Source of the DNA: Saprospiraceae bacterium
GTDB lineage: Bacteria; Bacteroidota; Bacteroidia; Chitinophagales; Saprospiraceae
Direction: 5' to 3'
DNA: 64,000 nt
NCBI GenBank assembly: GCA_041392805.1
Contig: JAWKLJ010000002.1
Span: 1,379,001-1,443,000, forward strand
Shown: positions 44,981 through 55,900 of the stretch, piece by piece
Layout of the letters: the number at the start of each line of letters is the position of its first letter
How positions within the stretch are numbered: position 1 is the stretch's first letter
The notes under the pieces: generated by a model
Told to the model about the DNA's origin: nothing
Database searches by the model: none
The model's input: the letters and a program-made list of their open reading frames with translations, nothing else
Program-made: the position numbers and the translations under genes

Positions 44981-47368
44981 ATGAAACAACCATTGAACGT
45001 TTTTTTACCCTTAATCTTAGTCGTTTTTTTGGGCTTTTTGCCTTATGCGACCATTAATCCATGTGGATATAATTCGCCAAGTTTTGGTGGTTATAGCCTG
45101 ATCCACCCATTTTTAATGGAGGAGCCCCTGGAGGAGCCTGTCTTATTGAGCCGCAGCTTAGTCAGCGCCGATTTATTCGGTGAAGCTAGTGAAAGAAAAA
45201 TTGGCGATGAAAACATAGCAGAATGGAGAACCTACTTTGATCAGGTGCCCACAGAGGAAGCCATCAGCCAGGTCATTTACCAAAGCAGTATAGAAGACCT
45301 AATGGCCATTGGCCAAAAAATACGCCAGCCCAAGCGATCTTTAAGCGAAGCTTGGCAAAACAATGCAGCCGTTCAGCACCTCCTGCATAAAAAAGACACC
45401 GCTTTTGTAAACTATTTAATCTATGCGAAACAGTGCGAACCCTTAGCCACTATTGAGGATGGACAGTATATGGAAGTAGATGGTGACTGGAAATGGGTGC
45501 CTAAGGATGAAACGGCAGCTGCCAATTTGGTGGAAATGGGACAGGCCTGTTATTCGGAAGTAAAAGATAAATACCTAAAGATGCGGTATGCTTTTCAGCT
45601 GGTTCGTTTTGACCATTATTATGGAGGAAACCCTGTCGCTACCTACGATCAATACGTAAAGCCACTAGAAAAAATAGGAAGTGTCATGCAATATTGGGCG
45701 ATGGGACACGTAGGCGGTTTTCTGGCTATGTCCGATGATTTGAAAGAAAAAATAGAAGGCAATTATTTACTTGCAAAAGTCGTAAGCCATACGAAATCCA
45801 GGGCGATAGCCAACTGGCGAAGTATGAATATCAACACCGATATGGAGTGGGATATGCTCCAAATGCGTTGCCAAAGCAAAGAAGAAAAAGCCAATTTGCA
45901 CTACTTGCGGTCCTTGGATCAACAAAGCCTTGGCTTGGAAGAAATGCAGCAGATTTACGCACTGGACCCCACTTTTGAAAAACTGGATGTATTGTTGATC
46001 CGAGAAATACAGAAAATGGAAAGGGTACTTTTAAAGGAGCTGTTTCCAAGCAAACACGAATTACCCTTTCAATACCAGGACATTACTGTTGATTTTGCCA
46101 AGTCTTATGTCAGGCGCTTAAAGACCTTTGTGGCACAGGTCGCAAAAGAGGGAAAGACGGAACGGCAGCCCCTTTGGCAAGTATCGGAAGCTTACCTGGC
46201 TTATTTGGCAGGTGAATATGAAGCCTCAAAGGAATTGTTTCAGTTGGCTAAAAAACAATTAAAGGGCAATGACTTTTTGAAAGACCAATTGGAGATTTTT
46301 GAATTTGCCCTTGAATTAAGCCGAAAAGAAACCATTGATGAACCCCTGGAATCCTGGTTGGGGCAATTGATCACGAAAAACAAGGCTTTCCAAACTAACC
46401 TGAAGTTCGGGACTATAGACTATGCTTTTGACGAGGCCAGCCAGGAGTGGACCGATATAGAGGATTGGTACTACGATTACGATAATTTTGATTTCATTAC
46501 CAAAAAAATGGCACATTTATACGCCAAAAAAGAAGAAATAGGCAAGGCCTACCTTTGTCGCTATTCCATTTATGGTTTGAAATACTTTATGAATAGCCAA
46601 ATTGCCAAACAGGTATTAGCCATCATGGATGAACCTAATAAAAATGCCTGGGAGTCTTTTCTGGTACAAAAGGAAGCCATTAAAGATAGAAATGAAGTCC
46701 TGGATATCCTCGCCACCAGCTTGATAGGGGAGGAGCGCTACCAGGAAGCACTGGACGTTTTAAAACAATTACCTGCTCAGGAAGCCTCCTTTTATAATCC
46801 TTTCGAAAGCCAGATGAGTGATACCAAACTAGCCATAGATAGCACTACCAACAACTGGATGAACAAAGCCAACATTGTCCAAAGGCAACTTCAATTGGCT
46901 AAGGCCATCCAGCAAGGAGCAGGTAATGAAGCAGCCAATCACCTGGCGATGGGAAATTTTTTGTACAACACTTCTTATTGGGGACATGCCTGGCAGGTTC
47001 GAGATTATTACATCAGTGTAAACAGCCTGTACGGTTATAACCAACCTAAAAATTTTATGGATTATGGCGAAGTTAATGGCAATCCCGGCGGCATCGTAGA
47101 GAATATTGAATTTATAGATTTAAGTAAGGCTAAAACGCATTTCCAAAACGCTATGAAAAAGGGAAGTCCTGAAATAGCTGCGCAAGCCTGCTTTATGCTG
47201 GCCAAAATAGCTTACAGCGAATCCTTGTTGGAAATAAACGAGAGAGACTTTAAACCTAGAAACCAACTATATGAAAAAATGCTAAGCCAATATGGTGATA
47301 CGGACTATTTCAAGTCGGCCATCCGAGAATGCAAGTTTTTTGAGCATTATGTCAGTAAGGAGCGATAG
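44981..47368 (+). CDS. Large secreted helical-repeat protein of unknown function
   Basis: A 795 aa protein with a hydrophobic N-terminus (PLNVFLPLILVVFLGFLPYA) that is a signal peptide or anchor. The rest is almost all helix with TPR- or Sel1-like pairs (PLWQVSEAYLAYLAGEYEASKELFQLAKKQL, SLIGEERYQEALDVLKQLP, AKTHFQNAMKKGSPEIAAQACFMLAKIAYSE). Conserved-looking short motifs are GNPGGIVEN and SYWGHAWQVRDYY. It belongs to a Bacteroidota group without known function. The hexanucleotide repeat just upstream may affect its expression. Confidence 0.75.
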   Translation: MKQPLNVFLPLILVVFLGFLPYATINPCGYNSPSFGGYSLIHPFLMEEPLEEPVLLSRSLVSADLFGEASERKIGDENIAEWRTYFDQVPTEEAISQVIYQSSIEDLMAIGQKIRQPKRSLSEAWQNNAAVQHLLHKKDTAFVNYLIYAKQCEPLATIEDGQYMEVDGDWKWVPKDETAAANLVEMGQACYSEVKDKYLKMRYAFQLVRFDHYYGGNPVATYDQYVKPLEKIGSVMQYWAMGHVGGFLAMSDDLKEKIEGNYLLAKVVSHTKSRAIANWRSMNINTDMEWDMLQMRCQSKEEKANLHYLRSLDQQSLGLEEMQQIYALDPTFEKLDVLLIREIQKMERVLLKELFPSKHELPFQYQDITVDFAKSYVRRLKTFVAQVAKEGKTERQPLWQVSEAYLAYLAGEYEASKELFQLAKKQLKGNDFLKDQLEIFEFALELSRKETIDEPLESWLGQLITKNKAFQTNLKFGTIDYAFDEASQEWTDIEDWYYDYDNFDFITKKMAHLYAKKEEIGKAYLCRYSIYGLKYFMNSQIAKQVLAIMDEPNKNAWESFLVQKEAIKDRNEVLDILATSLIGEERYQEALDVLKQLPAQEASFYNPFESQMSDTKLAIDSTTNNWMNKANIVQRQLQLAKAIQQGAGNEAANHLAMGNFLYNTSYWGHAWQVRDYYISVNSLYGYNQPKNFMDYGEVNGNPGGIVENIEFIDLSKAKTHFQNAMKKGSPEIAAQACFMLAKIAYSESLLEINERDFKPRNQLYEKMLSQYGDTDYFKSAIRECKFFEHYVSKER

Positions 47369-47947
47369 CTGCTGAAATGTTTGGAGGTGCCTGGTTCTCG
47401 AGCTACATCGCCTTGGGGTTCAATCAAAATCAAAATGACAATCAAAATCCCTGCCTGCCGAAGGCAGGAAAATGCCTCCTGTGTCGCTGCGCCGCATATT
47501 ATACCATTTGGACTTGACCGATTCATTTGGCTCATACCTACGGCATGAATGGATCAATATCGTGCCTGGGCTACCGAGGGTCAATCCCGATGGGATTGGG
47601 TCGGTCAGGGATGGGGCGATTTCAATGACAATTTCAATGGCAAATTCAATGACAAATTCAATGACAATGGCAAATTCAATGACAAATTCAATGGCGGCTG
47701 TGTCGCTGGGGCTTGCCCCAACCCTCCAATAAAGTCTCGACACATCTTATATGATCTTATATTCCTTATATGGTTCAAAGCTAGGCCCAAGCCATCCCTT
47801 CACTATCTCTGAACCTCCACTAACTCCCCGTCCAAAAAAAAAAACCGTGAACAAGCCACCACCAAGCATTTCAATTGAAATTTTGATTAAAAACGCCCCA
47901 CAGCGACCTTCCCACCATTTTAATTTTTATTTTAATTGAAATTTTGA
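47369..47947. other. Gene-free, repeat-rich gap
   Basis: No credible gene. Contents: a MITE-end-like TGTTTGGAGGT at 47379-47389, a CCTGCC-GAA-GGCAGG hairpin at 47454-47468, a low-complexity tract of AATTCAATGAC/AATGGCA units at about 47627-47695, and a 19 bp direct repeat AATTGAAATTTTGATTAAA at about 47876 and 47935. Short frames rich in Phe-Asn-Asp-Lys come from the tract. Confidence 0.6.
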
Positions 47948-48751
47948 TTAAACAAGCCCCTCCATCGCTTTCCTGACACTACCATGTCGAAGCAGCCGCT
48001 CCTTGGCCTCATCATAGTCAATATCCAAGGCATTCATCAGCATTTTTGTGCCGCGATCTACCAATTTATTATTGCTCAATTGCATATCCACCATTTTGTT
48101 GTCAAGGACGCGGCCCAGTTTAATCATCACACTCGTACTTATCATATTCAGCACGAGCTTTTGAGCCGTCCCGGCTTTCATCCGAGTGCTGCCCGTTACA
48201 AACTCGGGCCCAACGACCACCACTACCGGATAATCCGCATGTTCGGTAATAGGCGCACCAGGATTACAGCATATACAGCCCGTGGTAATCCCTTTCTCGC
48301 GACAATCCTTGAGGCCATGCACAACATAAGGTGTCGTCCCAGAAGCGGCAATCCCAATCACCACATCTTGATCATTAATCAAATACGCAGAAAGGTCTTT
48401 CCACGCCAAGGTAACGTCATCCTCGGCGAACTCCTTGGATTTGCGAATGGCCGCATCTCCACCAGCCATCAGCCCAATTACCCAATCTGCCGGAACCCCA
48501 AATGTAGGCGGACATTCCGAAGCATCAACAATGCCCAGACGCCCACTCGTACCCGCACCAATATAAAATAATCTTCCCCCATTTGCCATCTTGGCAGCAA
48601 TAACATCAACCAAGCGTTCTATATAAGGAATGACCTTGGCAATTGCCAGTGGCACCGTCTGATCCTCCTTATTGATATTACTTAACAATTCATGGGTACT
48701 CATCTTTTCTAAATGACGATAAAGAGAGACCGATTCTGTAACTTTTTGCAT
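47948..48751 (-). CDS. murQ: N-acetylmuramic acid 6-phosphate etherase
   Basis: A 267 aa cytoplasmic enzyme that cleaves MurNAc-6-P to GlcNAc-6-P and lactate for cell-wall recycling. The SIS-domain core has RLFYIGAGTSGRLGIVDASECPPTFG, the family signature with its catalytic Glu, and VVVGPEFVTGSTRMKAGTAQKLVLN. Length is slightly below the usual 300 but typical of this phylum. No MurNAc kinase or PTS gene is near, so the substrate supply is encoded elsewhere. Confidence 0.95.
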   Translation of the reverse strand: MQKVTESVSLYRHLEKMSTHELLSNINKEDQTVPLAIAKVIPYIERLVDVIAAKMANGGRLFYIGAGTSGRLGIVDASECPPTFGVPADWVIGLMAGGDAAIRKSKEFAEDDVTLAWKDLSAYLINDQDVVIGIAASGTTPYVVHGLKDCREKGITTGCICCNPGAPITEHADYPVVVVVGPEFVTGSTRMKAGTAQKLVLNMISTSVMIKLGRVLDNKMVDMQLSNNKLVDRGTKMLMNALDIDYDEAKERLLRHGSVRKAMEGLV

Positions 48752-48930
48752 AAGATATCGTAGATATTTAAAGGCGAAGATACAATTTGGAGAGAAGAGG
48801 AAAAACGAAAAGTACTTAAAAAGAATAACACGTTCAGGTCAACTCAGTTATAAAATTCTTTTCAAAGAAAATGAATAAATGATATATTTTTTTATTTCCT
48901 TTGAGTAAGAGTTTTCTAAAACTAAACACT

Positions 48931-50217
48931 ATGAGGAAAAATTCGACTAAGCTTAAATTTTTATCCCTAATCCTATTTTGGGGAATACTTATCTCACCTG
49001 TTTTTTCTGCTAATAGAACCATCATTGCCACCGGAAACTGGGGTAATGCAGCCACCTGGCAAGGCGGCCAAATGCCTTTGACTGGCGATGACGTCACCAT
49101 GAATAACGGGACGGCTGTTACTGTTCGGTTTACCGATGGCTTGCTATCCGTTGAAGCCTTTACGGCGGGAAATAACAATGGGTTGACCATCAATCCTTTT
49201 GGCTCCTTGACGGTAACCGGACTTAACGCTGGGAATGATTTTACCGTTGTGGTCAATGGATTTTTGACTATTATTGGTGATTTTATTGTTGATGATCGGC
49301 TAAACCTGGTTGTGAATGGCATTTTATCTGTCACTGGAAACATGAGTGTAATGAATGATGCCGATATCGAAGTGAACGGACTAATGACCGTTGGTTCTTT
49401 TAACGGATTGGATCGTACAAGTTTTGATGTGAATGGTATCTTTGGCTCGGTCGGTGATTTTTTCGTGGGCCATGATTCCAGCTTCGATTCTGATGGTGCC
49501 TCCCTCTTTGGAGGAAGTTTGACGGCTAAAGACCGCTTTGATTTACATGTAGATGGAGGGATGGGTATTACGAATGATTTGAATGCAGGAGCAGGCTCAA
49601 CCTCTACGGGGTCTGGTACCCTGAGGGTTTTTGGTACCATCAATGGCCCTGCAGGCTTTGGTCCCTTGGCTCCACTTCCTATTTCATTGCTTTATTTCAA
49701 GGGCCTGGCTACCACGGATGGGGTCTTGTTAAATTGGGCAACTGAATCAGAGGAATCCAATGAATATTTTACCATCGAAAGATCAAAAGACGGCATCCGT
49801 TTTGAAACACTGGCAAAAATAAAAGGTGCTGGTAATAGCTTTACACCACTCGAATATGATTTTCTGGATACCAATCCGCATAAATTAACCTATTATCGGC
49901 TAAGTCAAACTGATTTTGATGGAACCACTGAATTTTTTGACATTATTTCCGTCATCACCAATACCGTTGGTGAGGTCAAGGTTTATCCTACCCTGGTAAA
50001 AGAGGGGCTGATCAAGGTCGTTTTACCTAGTCTTGATGATTACAACAAAGTGATGATAACCGATCTCGCAGGAAGACTCATTTTGCAACAAACAATCGGG
50101 ACTGGAGAAAATACCATTTTGCTGCCTGGCCATCTCGATAATGGCATGTATTTGGTTCGAATGCTAGGGGAGGGAGGCATCGTTTCTACCGCTCAAAAAA
50201 TTATGGTTCAAAAATAA
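48931..50217 (+). CDS. Secreted beta-rich protein with T9SS type A sorting domain
   Basis: About 428 aa from the ATG at 48931; a TTG at 48901 would add ten residues before the signal peptide (FLSLILFWGILISPVFSA). Residues 30-240 are repeats of short strands (LTVTGLNAGNDFTVVVNGFLTIIGDFIV, LSVTGNMSVMNDADIEVNGLM), resembling a right-handed beta-helix or G8-like fold. A fibronectin-type linker domain follows (LPISLLYFKG, NEYFTIERSKDG, YYRLSQTDFDG), then a C-terminal T9SS type A sorting domain of about 80 residues (VKVYPTLVKEGLIKV, NGMYLVRML, KIMVQK). It would be exported to the cell surface. Binding target unknown. Confidence 0.82.
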   Translation: MRKNSTKLKFLSLILFWGILISPVFSANRTIIATGNWGNAATWQGGQMPLTGDDVTMNNGTAVTVRFTDGLLSVEAFTAGNNNGLTINPFGSLTVTGLNAGNDFTVVVNGFLTIIGDFIVDDRLNLVVNGILSVTGNMSVMNDADIEVNGLMTVGSFNGLDRTSFDVNGIFGSVGDFFVGHDSSFDSDGASLFGGSLTAKDRFDLHVDGGMGITNDLNAGAGSTSTGSGTLRVFGTINGPAGFGPLAPLPISLLYFKGLATTDGVLLNWATESEESNEYFTIERSKDGIRFETLAKIKGAGNSFTPLEYDFLDTNPHKLTYYRLSQTDFDGTTEFFDIISVITNTVGEVKVYPTLVKEGLIKVVLPSLDDYNKVMITDLAGRLILQQTIGTGENTILLPGHLDNGMYLVRMLGEGGIVSTAQKIMVQK

Positions 50218-50323
50218 ATACTTCCAGACAAAAACAACTTTAACTATTTATGTCACTGGGAATTTAATTTACAAGTTTGTACCTTGTAAGGGATGCCTTA
50301 TTGTTCAGTAAACACCTACTGTT

Positions 50324-51088
50324 ATGCCTATCCCTTACCGATGCCGTCTATTTTTCACCTTTGGCCTCCTAACTATTATTTCCTATGCTCAGGCCCAGCG
50401 CCCTACTGTTGAAGATTTTACCATGAGTGGAGATACTTATCTGCTTGGAGATGAATGCTTTAGATTGACTGAAGAGCAAGATTACTCCTCCGGTTCTATT
50501 TGGTATAAACGCCCTATTAGCCTTTTAGCTCCCTTTAGTATTGAATTGTCTATAATGGCTGGCTGCCAGGATGCCGAAGGTGCGGATGGAATGGTGTTTA
50601 TTTTTACCAACCGACCTAATATGGTGGGTTCCAGAGGCGAGGGTATCGGTTTTGCAGGTATGCGGCCGTCGATCGGCATTGAAATAGATACCTGGAGAAA
50701 TTACCACTTGTACGATCCGGCTGAGGATCACCTGGCATTTCTTGTGAATGGCCATGTCGGTCATTTTGATGACTCCTCAAAGCCTACGCTCATCCCCAAC
50801 CTGGAGGATTGCCAGCGCCATAAGTTCGCCGTCCGCTGGAAACCAGAATACCAGAGTATCGTCATCGAAATTGATGGCCAGGCCGTCATGATTGGGAACT
50901 TCGATTTGGTCAATACGATCTTCAAAGGGAGTGATGTTGTTTATTGGGGGGTATCTGCGGCTACGGGGCGCTATAATAACTTCCATGAAGTCTGCTTTGA
51001 TCGCTTATCTTACCAGGAACCAAAACCTTGGTGGTATATTTCTGGACCTGATGAAAACAAGATACTTCTTGCGGAAAGACTAAAATAA
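50324..51088 (+). CDS. Secreted L-type lectin-domain protein
   Basis: A 254 aa protein with a signal peptide (CRLFFTFGLLTIISYAQA). The mature part is a jelly-roll of the legume/L-type lectin group: GADGMVFIFTNRP, SIGIEIDTWRN with a likely metal-binding Asp, DHLAFLVNGHVGHFD and YWGVSAATGRYNN. Such domains bind mannose- or glucose-like sugars, with calcium. There is no T9SS tail, so it is probably periplasmic or surface-associated another way. It is followed by MITE copy B. Confidence 0.78.
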   Translation: MPIPYRCRLFFTFGLLTIISYAQAQRPTVEDFTMSGDTYLLGDECFRLTEEQDYSSGSIWYKRPISLLAPFSIELSIMAGCQDAEGADGMVFIFTNRPNMVGSRGEGIGFAGMRPSIGIEIDTWRNYHLYDPAEDHLAFLVNGHVGHFDDSSKPTLIPNLEDCQRHKFAVRWKPEYQSIVIEIDGQAVMIGNFDLVNTIFKGSDVVYWGVSAATGRYNNFHEVCFDRLSYQEPKPWWYISGPDENKILLAERLK

Positions 51089-51095
51089 CTCCTTA

Positions 51096-51257
51096 GAGCA
51101 TGTTTGGAGGTCACCCTTTGGGCCTAAAACTATCCCTTTTTCGCTGATACTTCGTTACTTTTTTCGTCCGTACCGAAGGGTATGAACTTCAAAAAGTGCC
51201 TAGTCTCAGCGAAAAATTGACACTTTTTGCCTCCAAAAGCGACCTCCAAACATGCTC
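51096..51257 (-). mobile_element. MITE-like element, copy B
   Basis: A 162 bp copy of the element at 26594-26754, in inverted orientation, differing from it at only a few positions, mainly the T-run and a single base in the central hairpin. The 18 bp ends are the same and it is flanked by TTA direct repeats (51093-51095 and 51258-51260). It lies between the ends of the lectin gene (+) and the subtilase gene (-), next to the subtilase terminator. Confidence 0.85.
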
Positions 51258-51259
51258 TT

Positions 51260-51305
51260 AATAAAAACCCCAAAACCCCCGAATCAAAAGACACGGAGGT
51301 TTTGG
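51260..51305 (-). terminator. Intrinsic terminator of the subtilase gene
   Basis: On the minus strand, CCAAAACCTCCG (51294-51305) pairs with CGGGGGTTTTGG (51270-51281) with one mismatch, followed by GGTTTTTATT. It lies 28 bp after the subtilase stop. Confidence 0.7.
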
Positions 51306-51332
51306 AAAGTATATGAATTGATTTTGGCGTTT

Positions 51333-52709
51333 CTAGTTTTTAGCCCTGATGACATATAAGTTGTGACTTGTAGGGTTGACTTTGTAGTAGTAGTAACCTT
51401 TTTTGAGTTTGGTTCCGCACATCAATGCGCCGGCAAAGTTAGGCGAAGCCATTGAAGTACCTGTGAGGTAAGCATATCCACCGTTTTTGTAAGTAGAGTA
51501 GATGCTGGTACCAGGTGCTGCGAAATCGACTGGAGGTTTGCCATAGTTAGAGTAATTGCTGGCAAAATTGTGTAGCCACCAGTAAGGTTGATATTGTGTA
51601 GCAGCAATGGTGTAAATTTTGGAACCGTTGGTTCTGGCAGGGCTATAGTTGCCGGCATTGGAAGAAGAATTACCAGCTGCCATGACCACATAGATACCTT
51701 TTGCTGCGAGTGCTTTAACACAGTTGTCTACAGAAGTGTTGCCACCGCCAGACAAGCTCATGTTCACTACATCACCAGCAATACCGTAATTGTACACCCA
51801 GTTCAGACCGGAAAGAACGGATGACCATGATCCACCACCACTGGCACCTAGGACTTTTACAGGCACTACTGTTGCATTGTAAGCGATACCTAAGGCACCA
51901 TAGCTGTTATTTTTAGCGGCAGCAATACCTGCCACGTGTGTTCCGTGACCATTGTAATCTTCAGCAGAAGGCTCACCAGGGACGAAAGAACGTCCATAGC
52001 CTGTATTCACGTTAAGGTCAGGGTGGTTGAGGTCGATCCCTGTATCCACAATCCAGAACCATTTGCTATGACCTTGGCAGTTGCATCCACCAGCAACCCA
52101 GTTGCCATAGTCGGCATATTGAGGCGCCCAGGCGGCAGGACTGTAAGCATTGGTTGTAGACTCTACATTGTTGAAAGTGGCTTCGACTTCTTCATCCTGG
52201 AATACATCTGAAGTATTGGCTGCGCTTTTGGTTTGTGACATCCAAGCAGCAGCACCTGCTTTTTTAGGTTTTAAATTCACAGTAAAACCGCTTTGAACAC
52301 CAGTGAAAATTTCACCGATTTCATCATTGCTCAAACCGAGGGCTTCGGTGGCATATTTGCGGATGGCTTTTTCGGAAGCAGCCTGATGAGATTTAGCAGC
52401 GGCGATTTGGCTTTCGCGGCTACCTGAATTGGCTGATTTTTGCTTGATAAAAGGAGGAACAAATTCATCCTTAAGTAATACAATGTAACTGTTGGCTATT
52501 TTTTTGCCGGCGGAAGAATTACTCTTCTTTACAGGAATGGATTGAACACCAGTCAGCTCTTTTACCTCAGCATTCTCTTTTTTGAGGTCTTCTACGATTT
52601 GACTTTTTTCAGTAAGGATATCACCTCTTCCGGGATTACCAGGATCCTGGGCTTTCACGACAGTGGTGAGGGCGATCAAACAAAACAAAGTTAGAAACAA
52701 ATTTCTCAT
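51333..52709 (-). CDS. S8 family serine peptidase (subtilase), secreted
   Basis: A 458 aa protein with a signal peptide (RNLFLTLFCLIALTTVVKA). A propeptide of the inhibitor I9 type lies at about residues 70-150 (NSYIVLLKDEF). The mature peptidase has the catalytic triad Asp222 (WIVDTGIDLNHPD), His258 (GHGTHVAG) and Ser419 (GTSMASP), with oxyanion Asn347 (AAGNSSS). It most resembles the proteinase K/subtilisin group and probably acts as a secreted nutritional or processing protease. No T9SS tail was seen. Downstream is an intrinsic terminator, upstream a separate PKD-protein gene. Confidence 0.92.
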   Translation of the reverse strand: MRNLFLTLFCLIALTTVVKAQDPGNPGRGDILTEKSQIVEDLKKENAEVKELTGVQSIPVKKSNSSAGKKIANSYIVLLKDEFVPPFIKQKSANSGSRESQIAAAKSHQAASEKAIRKYATEALGLSNDEIGEIFTGVQSGFTVNLKPKKAGAAAWMSQTKSAANTSDVFQDEEVEATFNNVESTTNAYSPAAWAPQYADYGNWVAGGCNCQGHSKWFWIVDTGIDLNHPDLNVNTGYGRSFVPGEPSAEDYNGHGTHVAGIAAAKNNSYGALGIAYNATVVPVKVLGASGGGSWSSVLSGLNWVYNYGIAGDVVNMSLSGGGNTSVDNCVKALAAKGIYVVMAAGNSSSNAGNYSPARTNGSKIYTIAATQYQPYWWLHNFASNYSNYGKPPVDFAAPGTSIYSTYKNGGYAYLTGTSMASPNFAGALMCGTKLKKGYYYYKVNPTSHNLYVIRAKN

Positions 52710-52874
52710 GATAAATTGATTTTTTGAGTTGAAAATGTTGTGATTTAGATTAAGTAATAATTAATGACTTACATCTTACTGTAAATTGGCTGAGAAAAAT
52801 GTCCTAAGAAAAATTGGTTTTTTTTATTTTTTGTCCAAAGGTGTGCCTGTGACTATGCCATCTTTGATAGCAAA

Positions 52875-52917
52875 TTGAAAGGATTAGCCTTAGCAGAACG
52901 CCCGCTAATCCTTTCAA
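52875..52917 (-). terminator. Hairpin after the PKD-domain gene
   Basis: A perfect 14 bp stem, TTGAAAGGATTAGC (52875-52888 plus strand) with its reverse complement at 52904-52917, lies 33 bp after the stop of the 1018 aa gene on the minus strand. The T-run is short (TTT). It likely ends that transcript. Confidence 0.55.
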
Positions 52918-52950
52918 AAAACAAAGGATACTTACAAATTACTTTTCTAC

Positions 52951-55900
52951 TCAATAGCCGTTGAGCTTCACTATCTTCCGCCAAACTACTTTGCCTTCCT
53001 GGCTCATTTTGATCCAATAAATTCCTGCACTAAGGGTGGTTGTAGACAAGCTTAGTTGTTGCACAAATGTGCCTTGTTGTTTCAATTGGCCTAAGTCATT
53101 GTACAACTGGAAATGTATATGATCACCTATCATGCCACTTTTATCAAGCAAAAAAAGCTCATTTGTGAAAGGATTTGGGTAGGCAACCCAGGAGGCAGTA
53201 GGAGCTGGCTCATCCGTTGCGTTAGGTTTTAGGAAGACGGACTGCGAAATGGCAAGGCCGCAGTATTGATTTTGTGCATTTAGGCTGACATCATATAATC
53301 CAGGAGCAGTATAAATATGTGTAGGATTCCCTTCGTTGCTGTTATTACCATCCCCAAAAGACCAGTTATACCGATTGGCTTCTGAAGAATTGTTTTGAAA
53401 ACTAACACTCAAGCCATCAATAGTGAAACTAAAACTTGGATTGGGACGAAGCAAGACTTCGACAGCTCCCTCCCGCACGAGGTTGGCCTCACCCAGCGGC
53501 CCGCCAACCTGTAAACTTACGGTATACAGGCCTGCGTTTTCATAGGTTACGATAGGATTTTGAAGGGTAGAACTTTCAGGTGTTCCGCCAGGGAAAGCCC
53601 ATGCATAGTTGTCAATACTTCCACTTGATTGGTTGGAAAACTGGATGGTAGCCCTTTCACAGCCACCGGTTGGAGTAAAGGAAAAATTGGCGTTAGGTGC
53701 TTGGCCAAGGGTGATGCTTTGCTCGCTGGAGACGCTGCCACAGGCATTGCTCGCTGTTAGTTGTATCGTGTAGGTTCCCCCTTCCATAAAAGTAAAAGTA
53801 GCTGTTGGAGCAGTACTAGTAACATCTAAAGCAGGTACATACCACGCTATTTGATCTGCATTAATAGCTGCATTATTTACCGTAACATCCAGGCCATTAA
53901 GGGTGAAATTAAAAGCTGAAACAGGTAAACTTCTCACCTCAATGTAATCCTTTAGGGTTAGACTATCAACGCCTAAGGCATTGGTCACAATAAGGGTAAC
54001 ATCGTAAAGACCTGCTTGGGTATAGCTGATACTTGGTTGATTATCAGATGAAAAAGAGGGGCTCCCTCCCGGAAAAAGCCAAACAATACTGCTGATTTCT
54101 CCCAGAGATTCATTAGCGAAATCTACGCTTAATGGGGCGCAGCCCACCTGGGGACTGGCGGAAAAAAGTGCCTGCAGGACACCAGCAATGGTAATGACCG
54201 TAGTCGTTTGAACCGTATCGCAATCATTGTAAGCGCTTAGGGTAACAACATAAGTGCCTGCCTGGCCATATACATGTGTTGGGCTAATGGCTGTACTATT
54301 TTCTCCATCTCCAAAATCCCAGGCATAGCTAAGGGCATTTTGAGAAGTATTATTAAACTGCACATTTTGCCCATTTTGATTAGCCGTGAAACCGGCAGTA
54401 GGGACGGGTAGAAGATTTAGACTAATCGGGTCTGAAGTAATATTGGCACCACAGGGATTCGTCACCAGTAGCTGGAATTGCCAACTCGCCATCTCAAGGC
54501 CAACCTGACTGATGCGAAGAGTGTCTGTTGTCACGCCTTGAAAAAGCGGCCCATCCTGGATCGGCACAAAGCCATTGCCCTGGTTGGCCGACCATTGGAG
54601 CGTCAGGGAAGTGCCTTGAACCGTCACGGGCAGGAGTAGTGGTTGGTTAATGCAAACGGTCAAGGTATTGGCTTGGTCAATAATAGCGGTGCTGCTAAAA
54701 GGTTCATTCGCAGCTATCGAAGCTTGTACAGGGCTTATTTGCCCAGGAGAACCCGGTTCGGAGCCATTGGTCCCATCTGCACACGAACTCGAGTTGAAGG
54801 TAAGTCCTGCCGCTCCTCCTCCTATTTGTACACCAGCAAGGGGTAGCGTAAGGTTTGTTAACACATGTCCTCCACTGCCCCCGCCACCTGGGCCATGGCA
54901 ACGATCCAGGTTGTTATTATTTATGTTGCCGCCATTGCCCCCCCTTGCCGTCGCTGATAGCGAGGATGGTTGTTGACTGGAAAGCAACAGGATGGTTCCA
55001 CCGCCGCCACCGCCGCCAGCGCCATCTCCCCCCCCGTCAGGCGGACTATTACCATCGGCCTGCAAGGAAAAAGTATTGGCTACCAGCTGGCCGACACTGA
55101 TGATAATGATTCCGCCACCAATTCCACCATTAGTGCCTACTAAGTTATTTTCATGGCCAGCACCACCACCGCCACCCAGAAAGAGACGGCTCGTATCTGC
55201 AGCCAAGGCCTTTCCCCCAAAACCGGGGAAATTGCCATCACATCCAAAAAAACTGGGCTCATTATTGGTGCCACCTTGTCCTGCTTTGGTGACATTGGCT
55301 CCGCCGCCGCCACCGGCATTATGATCGTTTCCGCCGCCGCCGCCATTGGCTTGCGGGCCCCGGCCGTTCTCCTCCCCCGACTTTGGCAAAGCAATGCCCT
55401 CGCCTTTGGGGGCGCCCCTCCAGTTATCCGATCCGTAAAAATAATTGTTAGCATTGGTGAGTGCATTACAATTGTTATCATCGGTATTGACCGAGAGCCC
55501 TCCTCTGAATCCTAGTCCATTGGCGACAATGGGAGCTTCTAAAACCAGCGTATCCTCTACTTGAAAAGCGATGATGCCGCCCCGGCTACCATCCCAGGCC
55601 TGGCCCGTAACTATCTCGACAACCACCGCATCCTCAAAACGGGGAAAGGAAACCATTTGTACCCGACCAGTTGGATCATAATCGTTTTTTATTTGAAAGG
55701 CTAAGGTAATGCGGTTGCCATTAATAGCGGCAATTTGATTTTTTTCGTATAAACCTGCTCCACCCAAGGACGTGATATTACCAAAACTGGAATTGTTGTT
55801 TCTGTTGATCTGCGCCCCTTGCATTTGGATGAGAAGGATGTCCATCCCCTCACTAAAACCAGTGGTCTGACCAACTTCCAAAGTATTGGTACATAAATCT

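Noticed and set aside
44708..44989. Low-complexity minus-strand frames of Asn-Gly and Met-Ala repeats
   Set aside because: They are translations of the (CCATTG)n tract in two frames, without a start context or conserved ends.
47472..47812. Phe-Asn-Asp-Lys rich frames in the 47.5-47.8 kb gap
   Set aside because: By-product of AATTCAATGAC repeats; no signal, no stable composition, overlapping frames of similar quality.
47948..48751. murQ as part of the amino-sugar salvage operon
   Set aside because: It is 25 kb away on the other strand and has its own context; a metabolic link is possible but not shown by sequence.
54992..55515. Pro/Ala-rich plus-strand frames of up to 120 aa
   Set aside because: They are antisense to the glycine-rich part of the PKD-domain protein (GGN codons read as CCN on the other strand).
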